Shown here one piece after another: positions 54,616-63,116 of a stretch of 64,000 nucleotides of DNA. Source of the DNA: an uncultured Flavobacteriaceae bacterium (GTDB lineage: Bacteria; Bacteroidota; Bacteroidia; Flavobacteriales; Flavobacteriaceae); NCBI GenBank assembly GCA_947493175.1, contig CANLQD010000002.1, positions 124,001 through 188,000 on the forward strand. The letters are read 5' to 3'. How positions within the stretch are numbered: the stretch's first letter is position 1; each line of letters opens with the position of its first letter. A model generated the notes under the pieces. It did not search any database and was not told where the DNA came from. It worked only from the letters and a program-made list of their open reading frames with translations. Both the position numbers and the translations under genes were made by a program.

Positions 54616-55416
54616 CTAATCGAATTCATGGTGTATTTGGCCTTCCGAAAAAAAGGTTTCGGGGCCGATTTTGCTGATGATGGCCGTCTTGGCAACTATG
54701 CCATCGATTAAAAGGCGGTGAATGATGGTATCGTTTTGATTCATAACACCGTCTAGTTCGTTGCCTACCAATTCATAGGTATACAAGGCAGCTGTGGTGC
54801 TCTGGGCATTCGTCGTAAAACTATAGGACCATGGAAACTGGTCGATCGTCCTATTCTCCCAGCTACTATCTGAAACTCTGTAACGAATGTTAAATGGACG
54901 ATCAAAATTGGTCTCTGTTTCGTATCGTACGGTTTTTCCGGTATTGGCACTGCTTATAGTTTTGTCCGGGTCGTAGAATTCAAAGAAAAGTACTTCCATA
55001 GGTAGATTGATATTGCCTCTGCTGTTTGCAAAACGTGTAACGGACTCGATTAAGCGGTCTTTGAAGTACATTTTAAAGTTCACTTCCTCATGCGCTAAAC
55101 CGTCACCATAGAACCCGTTGATATACCCACCGATAAAGGAACTGGTATCCGGCACTTGAAATGTTTGTTCCCACGGCAAAGCCACCACTTTTAGGTTGCT
55201 AATGGGCATATTGTTGTGTAGAATAGGGCTAAAGTCTAGGGTGCCGCTGTAATTGCCAGAAAGGGTATAGCGAACATCGCCCCCAGATTTTACCGCTTCG
55301 CCATTTTCAATTGTTGGTTCTGTTGAAAACCCTTCCGAATCATCGAGTGAACAGGAGGAAAGTCCGATAAGTACTGCCGAAACGGCAAAGAGTAACAAAA
55401 AAGCCTGTTTTTTCAT
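54616..55416 (-). CDS. Lipoprotein of unknown function
   Basis: 266 residues from the ATG at 55416 (MKKQAFLLLFAVSAVLIGLSSCSLDD, lipobox Cys at about 22); the frame continues upstream without a signal. The mature region is beta-rich (VRYTLSGNYSGTLDFSPILHNNMPISNLKVVALPWEQTFQVPDTSSFIGGYINGFYG...) with no motif recognised. Tail-to-tail with the DUF1704 gene, 6 bases apart. Confidence 0.75.
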   Translation of the reverse strand: MKKQAFLLLFAVSAVLIGLSSCSLDDSEGFSTEPTIENGEAVKSGGDVRYTLSGNYSGTLDFSPILHNNMPISNLKVVALPWEQTFQVPDTSSFIGGYINGFYGDGLAHEEVNFKMYFKDRLIESVTRFANSRGNINLPMEVLFFEFYDPDKTISSANTGKTVRYETETNFDRPFNIRYRVSDSSWENRTIDQFPWSYSFTTNAQSTTAALYTYELVGNELDGVMNQNDTIIHRLLIDGIVAKTAIISKIGPETFFSEGQIHHEFD

Positions 55417-55489
55417 AGGTATTGTATTGAGACGCTGTACATGAAGTAGTCTATATTGGTTGCAAAAGGTTGCGTCAGTAAACAAGAAT

Positions 55490-55526
55490 CCGTACTATCC
55501 CGGAATTTGAGACCGGGATAGTGCGG
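55490..55526. repeat. Inverted repeat between the MuiA-like gene and a lipoprotein gene
   Basis: ACTATCCCGG (55494-55503) and CCGGGATAGT (55513-55522) flank a nine-base loop; with a wobble pair and outer CCG/CGG the stem reaches 14 bp. No T-run follows on the minus strand, so terminator function is uncertain. Confidence 0.6.
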
Positions 55527-55557
55527 GCCAAAAAAACTAAAAGATTCATAAGGGTTG

Positions 55558-57663
55558 CTAAAGCGAAATGGTTTTGTGCTTGGGATATTTCACCTGGAAC
55601 GAAAAACTTTTGCTACGGGTTTCTTTTGGTGCTAAGGTCATTTTCCAAGTGAGTACTCCCTTTTTAGAATCGTATTCGGCGTCTTTTGTAACGATATCGT
55701 CTACTTTGATCTCTTTGTTCTGCGAAATGGGGATACGGTCCATCAACTTTAAATCCACCTCGACGGTTTTATTGTTTTTGACTTCCAGATGGTAGGTACG
55801 ATCTAACACCCGATTACTGCCGGTAAAGTTTTTGCTTTTAAAGTTTTTATCCTGTTTTCGTGTAACCGAGATGCTGGGTTCGATGCCTAATGATACCACC
55901 ATCTCCTTGTTGGTGGTATAAGGGTCTATGGTCGTTTTACCTGCATACCCGCCCTTGAAATAGATGCTTGCTTCTCCCGGAAGTAAATTAAGGGCTTCCC
56001 AATCACGAAAACTACTTGTTAGGAATACATTCTCGTTCACTAGGGGAGCGGCCAAGTATTCGTAATCGGCCTTTAGTTGAAATGTGTTGATTTCCAGAGA
56101 AGTTATATCCGCATCGGATATAATCGTATACGATTTTTTAAGTGTAAATTTCGTATGGGTCACCTCATCCGAAACGGTACTTTTCTTGGTAGTAATAAGA
56201 ATAACGCCATTGGAGCCCCGAGCTCCGTATAAGCTACTCGAACTTGTGCCTTTCAGAACTTCTACCGATTGAATTTCACTTTCATCCAAGTCTCCTTCCA
56301 TGAAATCCGATACGGGAACACCATCGATGACATAGAGCGGGGGTTGGCGTTTTATGTTGGGGGTTGCATACTTTTGCGTTGCTGTTCCACGAATCTGAAC
56401 ACCGGGAGTACTACCAGCCAAAGTCCGGTTGATATCTTCGGAGGTTACACTGGAAACGGTATTTGAATAGTTCTTCTTATTGCTTGTCCCATATCCTACG
56501 ACAACCACTTCATCAAGGGCCTGTGCATCTTCTTCCATACGAACGTTCATAACCGAGGAGTACATGGGAATTTCTTGGTTGTGGTGCCCTAAATAGGAAA
56601 ACACGAGCTCTGACCCTCCTTGGGTGTTGATGGAGTAATAGCCATCAAAATCGGTCTGTGTGCCTTTTGATGTGCCCTTGATTACAATGCTGACCCCTGG
56701 CAGGGCCAAGCCTGAGCCATCCGTGACTACTCCTGTAATTTTTTTTACGGTGGGATTATAGACGTATCTGTGTTTCTGGGTAGGGTATTTTGGCCTGGGG
56801 GCATACCCGTTGGTAAAGTTAAGGTATTTGGTACCCAGATGGGGTTTGGCGACATTTATGGTGGGGTTCCCGGTCGAAAGCGTAATGTTGACGTCGTTCC
56901 AGTGGGCACCGGTTTTTTGATACACATGCGCTTTATAGGCTAACTTCAAGGGTTTTTTTAAACCTTCGGATTTAATGTCATAATTGGGAATCCATCCCGC
57001 ATCGGCTACTTGGTACGATAGGATCAAATTTAGTCCGGTCGCTACCGGGGCATCTAGTTTTAGTGTAATTTCTCCTTGTTCCGTTTCCGGAGCGTTGTTT
57101 AGCTCCGCCAGTTGTTGTTTCAGGGATCGAATACGCTCATTATGGACATTGATGTTGGTATTGGCCTTAAAAATGGCATTTTTAATGGCGGTGATCCGTT
57201 CCCGGTAGTAGGTGCTTATTTCCTTTATATTTTCTAAGCTTAGATTTTGAAGCCGGGTGCCTACCGTACGATTGGCATAAATGACCTGTTCTTCTTCCTC
57301 CAAGCCGGAAATCGTATTTTTCAGTAGCGCGATTTGTTGCTCCAAGTCCTTGACTTCATGCTCTAAAGGCCCTGTTTCCCCTGAATTTTCCTGGATCTTC
57401 AGGTAATTGATGTCGTATTCCATCGAAAGAATGGAAACCGATTGCAGACCGGAAACCTGAATGCTGTTTTCATCGATTTTGGTCGATAACCCACCCAATA
57501 CAATTGTGGAAGAGCCCTCCTTTACATGGCACATAGCGGTTCGCGTTACCTGGGCACCGTTTAGATATACGGTTACGTCGGTAATTTTTGAAGGAAGTTT
57601 GGGCCGCTCGGAGCCAAGCAGCAACCAAGGGCAAAGAATTAAAAGAAGTACTAGTTTTTTCAT
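55558..57663 (-). CDS. MuiA-like DUF4139 protein carrying an inserted carboxypeptidase-regulatory/TonB plug module
   Basis: 701 residues from the ATG at 57663 (signal MKKLVLLLILCPWLLLGSE). N-terminal DUF4140-type domain (SKITDVTVYLNGAQVTRTA, 25-90), a coiled coil (about 100-190, LEQQIALLKNTISGLEEEEQV...), then part of DUF4139 (LILSYQVADAGWIPNYDIK, 213-270). At 308-376 there is a CarboxypepD_reg-like fold (GVVTDGSGLALPGVSIVIKGTSKGTQTDFDG) and at 384-493 a SusC-type plug (DEVVVVGYGT...PLYVIDGVPV...IQSVEVLKGTSSSSLYGARGSNGVILITTKK). DUF4139 then resumes to the end. No barrel follows the plug. In relatives the DUF4139 part alone is mucoidy-inhibitor-like. Function of the hybrid unknown. Confidence 0.85.
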   Translation of the reverse strand: MKKLVLLLILCPWLLLGSERPKLPSKITDVTVYLNGAQVTRTAMCHVKEGSSTIVLGGLSTKIDENSIQVSGLQSVSILSMEYDINYLKIQENSGETGPLEHEVKDLEQQIALLKNTISGLEEEEQVIYANRTVGTRLQNLSLENIKEISTYYRERITAIKNAIFKANTNINVHNERIRSLKQQLAELNNAPETEQGEITLKLDAPVATGLNLILSYQVADAGWIPNYDIKSEGLKKPLKLAYKAHVYQKTGAHWNDVNITLSTGNPTINVAKPHLGTKYLNFTNGYAPRPKYPTQKHRYVYNPTVKKITGVVTDGSGLALPGVSIVIKGTSKGTQTDFDGYYSINTQGGSELVFSYLGHHNQEIPMYSSVMNVRMEEDAQALDEVVVVGYGTSNKKNYSNTVSSVTSEDINRTLAGSTPGVQIRGTATQKYATPNIKRQPPLYVIDGVPVSDFMEGDLDESEIQSVEVLKGTSSSSLYGARGSNGVILITTKKSTVSDEVTHTKFTLKKSYTIISDADITSLEINTFQLKADYEYLAAPLVNENVFLTSSFRDWEALNLLPGEASIYFKGGYAGKTTIDPYTTNKEMVVSLGIEPSISVTRKQDKNFKSKNFTGSNRVLDRTYHLEVKNNKTVEVDLKLMDRIPISQNKEIKVDDIVTKDAEYDSKKGVLTWKMTLAPKETRSKSFSFQVKYPKHKTISL

Positions 57664-57958
57664 CGTTGTTGTTTTTAGAATAGTTATAAACCTATCCCAA
57701 CATCCTAAAAACAGCAATGACCAATGTTTTAAACAAGCTTTTCAATGAGTAAACAGGCACTTTAAAATAGTTTTTAACGTTCAATAAAGATATTATACCA
57801 ATTCTTGATTGAAAGCACCCTTTCAAACAGTTTCTTTTTAGGTTGCGTTTCAACATAGCATACGTCGCCAGGTTATATTATAAAAAGGTTTTCCTTTTCT
57901 TTGGTCTGTTTTGAATTCAGATTTGGTATTGGCGTTCATCAACCTGAATCTATTTATA
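57664..57958. other. Intergenic region with no recognised feature
   Basis: AT-rich divergent spacer of about 295 bases between the MuiA-like and CPBP genes. No TAnnTTTG box, hairpin or RNA gene is convincing here. Confidence 0.5.
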
Positions 57959-59797
57959 ATGCACCTTCGAATACCAATATTTCTGTTTCTTTTTGCAAAC
58001 CTGACCGTCTTTTCTCAAAACATACCGGATAAAGGCTCCGTGGATAGTCATTTGTTCTTCGTGGAGCAACTTTCGAATTCAAAAGATCAAAATTTCCAGA
58101 GCATTTTTGCCGCATATGACGCTTTTATTTCCAGGAACCCTACCAATGTAACCGCTCAAATCGAGCGCTGTAAATTTCTTGGGAACGCCTATTGGGACGC
58201 CTATGAAGATTACAACCTCAAATATGACGAAACGGAGGAGTGTATTGCGGCACTCTATCAAAAATACCCCAATCATCCCGCGGTACTCATCTATCGGGCG
58301 GAAAACCTGTATGGGGAGGAACGAATGGAGGTGCTGCTAAAGGCTGATAAGGCCATTAAAGAAAACACGGATGCCTGGTCTAATGAACAACGGGCGGCCA
58401 TATACCAAATGTTGGGAGACGCTCAAGAAGATAATGACGATTTTGCCCTTGCCTATTTTCTAAAAGCCCAAGAAGCAAACAATCGTCTAGATCTTTCTTT
58501 GCCTATTGCGGATATTTATCAAAGGCAAGGGAATTCACAACTTGCAAAAAATGTGCTGCTCCCCGCTTTGGAAAAAGATACGACCAAATGGGTCCTGAAC
58601 CGAAAGGCAAATCTGCTATTGCAGTTAGAGGAACCCGAAAAGGCACTGGAACTGTTTAACAATATTACTCAAAGAGACTCCACCTTTATCGATAAGGGTG
58701 AAATGGCCGAGGTTTTTACAGACCTGGGCAACCTTGAGCTGGCAAGGAGCTTTTTGGTACAGGATACCTTGCAGGAATGGAATAGGGTAAGGAAACTGCA
58801 AAAGTTATTCAATCATGACCTGGCGCACTCTAGTTCGAAAATAGCGCTCGATTCCTATCGTCGCCTACAGCAACTGGATAGTAACGATGATTTGTTCGGG
58901 ATTAAAAGACTGCGTCTGGCACTCAAATCGCCTATGTTGCCCTGGAAAGCAACGGAGCTGCTGCATCTTTTCTTTTTTGTACTCTCCATTCTGCTGCTTT
59001 TTCTGATTCCGTATTTCTGGGTGTTGCCGCTGCATAGCCTTGGCGGACTGTTGCGAAGAGCATCGGTTCGCATTGTTTGCAAAGTGCATTTTGGTTGGTC
59101 TATGAAGCATTTCTGGCTTATTAGCTTTCTGTACTTGCTTGCGCAATACCTTACCGTGGTGCTATTCGAGTACGAGGCGACCATCAATTACTATTTTGAT
59201 ATAGGCAACTACTACACTGAAGAAGCGGAAAATACGGAAAATTTAGCCGCAATGATGCTATTTTATGTCATTGCAATGGCTGTTTTTACCATGGTGATGT
59301 TGAACAAGAAAGCGTTAAAACATCTGTACCAATCAAACCTAGGGTTGTTGCGTATGGTGTCGCTGGGAGTTGGTTTTGTCATCTTTAATAGCATTTTGCT
59401 GCGGTTTTTAGGAAACTTCATTGATTTGAGCGATGCCGATGCCGTCGGGGTCCTCTTTAGTGCCAAAAGGGAAATACTGGCCATCTTACGCGGTTATGGG
59501 TTCGCCACGGCCGTTGTCGCGGCGGCCATCGTTGTGCCCATATATGAAGAGGTAATTTTTAGGGGCATTGTATTAGGGTCGGTAGAAAAGCAAGTAGGTT
59601 TTGTGGCCGCCAATATTTTTCAGTCCGCACTTTTCGCTTTGATCCACTTTGACCTAAGACTGTTCGCGTTCTATTTCTGTTTTGGAATTGTTACCGGATA
59701 TTTTGCCGCACGGAGTAGGGGACTGCTAACGGGCATCGTTTTACATGCCATCAACAATTTTGTGGTGGTTACCATATTGTATTATTCGATGACCTAA
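57959..59797 (+). CDS. TPR-containing CPBP intramembrane metalloprotease
   Basis: 612 residues from the ATG at 57959 (signal MHLRIPIFLFLFANLTVFSQ). A TPR-like periplasmic half (about 25-330: FLGNAYWDAYEDYNLKYDETEECIAALYQKYPNHPAVLIY ... LLQLEEPEKALELFNNI) leads to membrane helices and the CPBP/Rce1 catalytic core: YEEVIFRGIVLGS (EExxxR), ALIHFDLRLFAFYFCFGIVTGYFAARS and GIVLHAINNFVVV (HxxxN/B). Such proteases cleave or process membrane proteins and small peptides; the TPR part may bind the substrate. Single gene. Confidence 0.9.
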   Translation: MHLRIPIFLFLFANLTVFSQNIPDKGSVDSHLFFVEQLSNSKDQNFQSIFAAYDAFISRNPTNVTAQIERCKFLGNAYWDAYEDYNLKYDETEECIAALYQKYPNHPAVLIYRAENLYGEERMEVLLKADKAIKENTDAWSNEQRAAIYQMLGDAQEDNDDFALAYFLKAQEANNRLDLSLPIADIYQRQGNSQLAKNVLLPALEKDTTKWVLNRKANLLLQLEEPEKALELFNNITQRDSTFIDKGEMAEVFTDLGNLELARSFLVQDTLQEWNRVRKLQKLFNHDLAHSSSKIALDSYRRLQQLDSNDDLFGIKRLRLALKSPMLPWKATELLHLFFFVLSILLLFLIPYFWVLPLHSLGGLLRRASVRIVCKVHFGWSMKHFWLISFLYLLAQYLTVVLFEYEATINYYFDIGNYYTEEAENTENLAAMMLFYVIAMAVFTMVMLNKKALKHLYQSNLGLLRMVSLGVGFVIFNSILLRFLGNFIDLSDADAVGVLFSAKREILAILRGYGFATAVVAAAIVVPIYEEVIFRGIVLGSVEKQVGFVAANIFQSALFALIHFDLRLFAFYFCFGIVTGYFAARSRGLLTGIVLHAINNFVVVTILYYSMT

Positions 59798-59805
59798 GGT
59801 TGATT

Positions 59806-60213
59806 TTAGAGAAATTTCGCCTTTAATTCCGGGGTCGGAATCATACATTGGTCCTTTCTGCCGTACCATTTATACCGATTTTTCGCTACGAAATCGTATA
59901 CGATATTTCGTAAACTGCTGGGAATCAAATTTAAAAACCGTGAGAGGGTGCGATATCCTTTTAGATGCCTTCCGATTTGCAAAGCGGCATCCGATTTTAC
60001 ATAATAGGCGACCCCGGGATCGATCAAAATGATGGAATCAATGGTGTTGGTATTAATATTGCGTTCTTGGAGCAGTTGTTGGCCTACATCGCTTTGGAGG
60101 GCGGCATAGCGAAAAAGATCTGCCTCGTCCCGTTTGATGACAAACTGAATGGAACTATTGCAAAGGTTGCAAACGCCATCGAATAGGATAATCTTTTTTG
60201 AACTTTCCACCAT
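59806..60213 (-). CDS. DCC-family thiol-disulfide oxidoreductase (DUF393)
   Basis: 135 residues from the ATG at 60213. KKIILFDGVCNLCNSSIQFVIKRDEADLFRYAALQSDVGQQLLQE is the family core with the CxxC (C-N-L-C). ALQIGRHLKGYRTLSRFLNLIPSSLRNIVYDFVAKNRYKWYGRKDQC is the conserved second half. Thioredoxin-like, cytoplasmic or membrane-associated; the partner is unknown. A TATCTTTG box (minus strand, 60222-60215) ends one base before the ATG, so the mRNA might be leaderless. Confidence 0.88.
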   Translation of the reverse strand: MVESSKKIILFDGVCNLCNSSIQFVIKRDEADLFRYAALQSDVGQQLLQERNINTNTIDSIILIDPGVAYYVKSDAALQIGRHLKGYRTLSRFLNLIPSSLRNIVYDFVAKNRYKWYGRKDQCMIPTPELKAKFL

Positions 60214-60214
60214 A

Positions 60215-60222
60215 CAAAGATA
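60215..60222 (-). promoter_or_regulatory. -7 box abutting the DCC start codon
   Basis: TATCTTTG on the minus strand ends one base before the ATG at 60213. If used, transcription would begin at or beyond the start codon. Confidence 0.4.
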
Positions 60223-60249
60223 CGACCACCAGATTTGCTGCACTACTTT

Positions 60250-60501
60250 TTATAATGTATTTAAGAAAGTTGTTAAATCGATTTCTTTGTTCAGTCCTAA
60301 TTTCTTTTTCAGACAGTATTTAGACTTCAAAATGCTATCCGGTAAGACATTCGAGGTGGCGGCAATCTCCTTGGTAGTTAGGTTCATGCGCAGAAACGCG
60401 GCCAAACGGATTTCCTTTTCCGAGATATCGGGGTAGTGCCCATGACGTTGAAATAGAGTTTGAGTTTCAAGACGCCTTTGTGTGGCGTAGATTGGGGGAA
60501 T
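60250..60501 (-). pseudogene. Remnant of a LuxR-type HTH regulator C-terminus
   Basis: The minus strand between the stop at 60252-60250 and an in-frame TGA at 60504-60502 reads ...LETQTLFQRHGHYPDISEKEIRLAAF...RMNLTTKEIAATSNVLPDSILKSKYCLKKKLGL...LTTFLNTL. This is the C-terminal HTH of the Bacteroidota family that ends '...ELKLCAYLRLNLSTKEIA...RLRKKLGL'. The N-terminal sensor (TPR or Y_Y_Y-type) is absent upstream. No good start exists. Probably a deletion remnant next to the DCC gene. Confidence 0.75.
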
Positions 60502-60504
60502 TCA

Positions 60505-60768
60505 ATGTCGGTTACAATACATCGGAGAGGTGTTATGAGGCCGATGGAGTGTTTAAGATAACCGTCGCTACGGTAAGTTGTAAATGATATTTAGTGCATT
60601 TTTTATAAGAACGCAGTCGGTGTCGAAGGTTGTGGATTCAACAACCCGATGCCGGCTGTTGTTTTTGACACATAGATGATTCCCATACGAATGGGAACCA
60701 TTGTTCGCAGGTGTGTAAATCGTATACGATTTATTTTAAAACACTGATAACCAATTTTTAAAAATACC
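60505..60768. other. Intergenic stretch with two palindromes
   Basis: No gene is convincing. TTCCCAT (60680-60686) and ATGGGAA (60691-60697) form a short hairpin, and TAAATCGTATACGATTTA (60716-60733) is a perfect 18-bp palindrome. The region probably held the front of the LuxR remnant or its promoter. Confidence 0.5.
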
Positions 60769-62940
60769 CTACTTCTTTTTTTCGACCAGTTCCAATTGGT
60801 CTATACTTACGCTCGTGGTAAACATCCCATAATTGACCACCGCCTTGCCTTTTTCAAGCTTATCAATACTTCCTACCGCCTTTCCGTCGACCATTCGCAC
60901 CCGGTCACCAATATGTAAAACAGGTTTCGGTCTGTTCTTTTCTTTATGGATGGCCTTTTTCTTTTCGACCTTCTTTTTCTCACGGATTACCTTGACCTCT
61001 TTTTGTACTTCTTGGGCCACTTGGGCTTTTTTGGCCCGTTCCGCTTTTGCCTGATGGGCACTTTTCTTCTTTCGCTTGCTATTTTCCGTTTCTACGATAC
61101 GGATCAATTCGGAGACCAACACTCGTTTCTTTTTATCGTGAAAATATGTATCCGCAGCCTTGTTGACTTTGTTTCCTAATTGAATCATGCGTTGATCATG
61201 GTCATAGAGCTCTTGGTAGTTTTCCAATTTGGCCTTGATCTTGGCATTCAATTTTTCCAAGCGAGCGGTTTCTTCCCTTGCCTTCGATTCTTCTTCTTGC
61301 AACCTAGAGCCTGTTTTAGCCATTTTGCTGCGTTCTTTTTGCAATTTGGCTATGGTGGCATCAAAACGCACTTTGCCGCGCGCAATCTTCTTCTTTGCCC
61401 TGTTGATCAGCGAATAGGGGATACCGTTCTTCTGTGCTACTTCGAACGTGAAGGAACTTCCCGCTTCCCCAAGTACCAATTGAAAGGTAGGTTCGAGGGT
61501 TTTTCCATCGAACAACATGTTGGCATTGGTGGTGTGAGGCAGTTCGTCGGCGAGGGCCTTTAGGTTGGCATAGTGTGTGGTAATAACGCCAAAGGCTTCC
61601 CGTTCGTAAAAGACCTCCAGAAAGGCTTCGGCAAGTGCGCCGCCCAACTCCGGATCACTTCCGGTACCAAACTCATCGATCAGGAAAAGGGTATCGGAAT
61701 TACACTTTTTCAAAAACTGGTTCATGTTTTTTAACCGATAGCTATAGGTGCTCAAGTGATTTTCGATGGATTGGTTATCACCGATATCCGTCAATACTTG
61801 ATGAAACAAACAAGTTGAACTCCTTTCATGAACGGGAATTAAGAGTCCTGATTGAAGCATTACTTGAAGTAATCCAATCGTTTTTAAGGTAATACTTTTT
61901 CCGCCCGCATTGGGTCCCGAAATAACGATGATGCGATTTTCGGGATGTAATTCAATGGTCTGGGGATAGGTTTTCTCGTCGTTAAGTTTGTTGCTCATGA
62001 ACAGCAAGGGATGATAGGCATCCCTTAGAAACAGCCGTTTCTGTTCATTGATTTTTGGCATCAAGGCGTTCATCTCTGAAGCGTACTTCGCCTTGGCAGC
62101 GGTTACATCTATATCGGTTAAAAAGGACTGGTAGTCTCGTAACAGCGTATCAAAGGGGCGTATTTCATCTGTAAGGGCGTTTAAGATACGTCGAATCTCT
62201 TCCCGCTCATCGAACTCGAGATTGTTGAGTTCCCTACTGTACTTTAAAGCAGCCTCCGGTTCTATATAAACAATGCTTCCGGTTTTGGAGGAACCCATGA
62301 CCGTGCCCTTGACTTTTTTGCGATACATGGCCTTTACGGCCAAAACACGTCTGTTTTCAACGACCGATTCCCGAATATCGTCCAAATAATCGGATCCATG
62401 GTACAGATTCAGTGCAGCGGCAAAACTTTGCCCTATTTTTCCCCGTACTTGATTGATTTGTCTTCGAATATTGAACAACCGATCGGAAGCACGGTCTTTT
62501 ACTTCCCCGAAACGGTCGATGACGGTATCGATTTGGCTGGGAATTTCGTTGTTGGCCTCGATTGTTTCGGAAAACTCGAATAGCAAAGGATAGTACTCCT
62601 TGAACTTTTTAAAAAACTTTTTGTGGGTGCCCACTGTAGTGCAGATAGCGGTGATTCTTCGAAACCCCGCTACTTCCAAGGTGGTGTTTTCAATTTTCAA
62701 TAGCTGTAATTCCCCATTAATGGTATCGAAACCATGATTGGGAATTCGGTTTTCGCTTATCAACGATGACAAATACTCCGAGGTATGCCCTAGGGCCAGC
62801 AAAATGGCATCCCGATCTGTCAACGGGGCAATAGCCAGTGCTGCTTCTTTTCCGAGTTCCGTATTACATCGGCTCGCAAGCTGCTGCAATACGGTCGGGA
62901 ATTCTAAATCTTGAAGGGTTTTCTGTTGGATCCAGCGCAT
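60769..62940 (-). CDS. mutS2: MutS2-family ATPase without a Smr domain
   Basis: 723 residues from the ATG at 62940 (an ATG two codons earlier is also in frame). TLQDLEFPTVLQQLASRCNTELGKEAALAIAPL opens the MutS2 core; Walker A VISGPNAGGKSITLKTIGLL, the signature LTDIGDNQSIENHLSTYSYRLKNM and Walker B LFLIDEFGTGSDPELGGALAEAFLE are present. A long Lys-rich coiled coil follows (about 520-655), then a KOW-like segment PVLHIGDRVRMVDGKAVGSIDKLEKGKAVVNYGMFTTSVSIDQLE. The Smr endonuclease domain seen in typical ~780-residue MutS2 is missing. Roles of the core in recombination control or ribosome rescue are known in other bacteria. Confidence 0.9.
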   Translation of the reverse strand: MRWIQQKTLQDLEFPTVLQQLASRCNTELGKEAALAIAPLTDRDAILLALGHTSEYLSSLISENRIPNHGFDTINGELQLLKIENTTLEVAGFRRITAICTTVGTHKKFFKKFKEYYPLLFEFSETIEANNEIPSQIDTVIDRFGEVKDRASDRLFNIRRQINQVRGKIGQSFAAALNLYHGSDYLDDIRESVVENRRVLAVKAMYRKKVKGTVMGSSKTGSIVYIEPEAALKYSRELNNLEFDEREEIRRILNALTDEIRPFDTLLRDYQSFLTDIDVTAAKAKYASEMNALMPKINEQKRLFLRDAYHPLLFMSNKLNDEKTYPQTIELHPENRIIVISGPNAGGKSITLKTIGLLQVMLQSGLLIPVHERSSTCLFHQVLTDIGDNQSIENHLSTYSYRLKNMNQFLKKCNSDTLFLIDEFGTGSDPELGGALAEAFLEVFYEREAFGVITTHYANLKALADELPHTTNANMLFDGKTLEPTFQLVLGEAGSSFTFEVAQKNGIPYSLINRAKKKIARGKVRFDATIAKLQKERSKMAKTGSRLQEEESKAREETARLEKLNAKIKAKLENYQELYDHDQRMIQLGNKVNKAADTYFHDKKKRVLVSELIRIVETENSKRKKKSAHQAKAERAKKAQVAQEVQKEVKVIREKKKVEKKKAIHKEKNRPKPVLHIGDRVRMVDGKAVGSIDKLEKGKAVVNYGMFTTSVSIDQLELVEKKK

Positions 62941-62959
62941 TGTCATCTAAAATCGACGG

Positions 62960-62993
62960 CAAAGGTATGGATTAGGGGTGAGATGGAAAACAA
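62960..62993 (-). promoter_or_regulatory. Predicted Bacteroidota promoter for mutS2
   Basis: Minus strand: TTG (62993-62991), 23 bases, TACCTTTG (62967-62960), about 20 bases before the start codon. Confidence 0.55.
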
Positions 62994-63061
62994 GTTGGTT
63001 CGTCGGTCCCAACATCCTTCTAACAGAAAGAAGAGGCGCTTTTGGCTTGCTCATCGTGCAG

Positions 63062-63092
63062 TTGTACAGGGATCAACAATACCGTATTTTTG
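63062..63092 (+). promoter_or_regulatory. Predicted Bacteroidota promoter for ung
   Basis: TTG (63062-63064), 20 bases, TATTTTTG (63085-63092), 24 bases before the ung start codon. Confidence 0.7.
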
Positions 63093-63116
63093 GATCGGTC
63101 CCACAAAAGATAGTTT

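Noticed and set aside
60149..60436. Possible plus-strand gene over the LuxR remnant
   Set aside because: The strand opposite carries a recognisable HTH sequence; the plus-strand frame has no family resemblance and overlaps the DCC gene.
60441..60590. Plus-strand frame reading ...FQDAFVWRRLGEF...
   Set aside because: No start codon, short, and no recognised domain; it partly overlaps the HTH remnant on the other strand.
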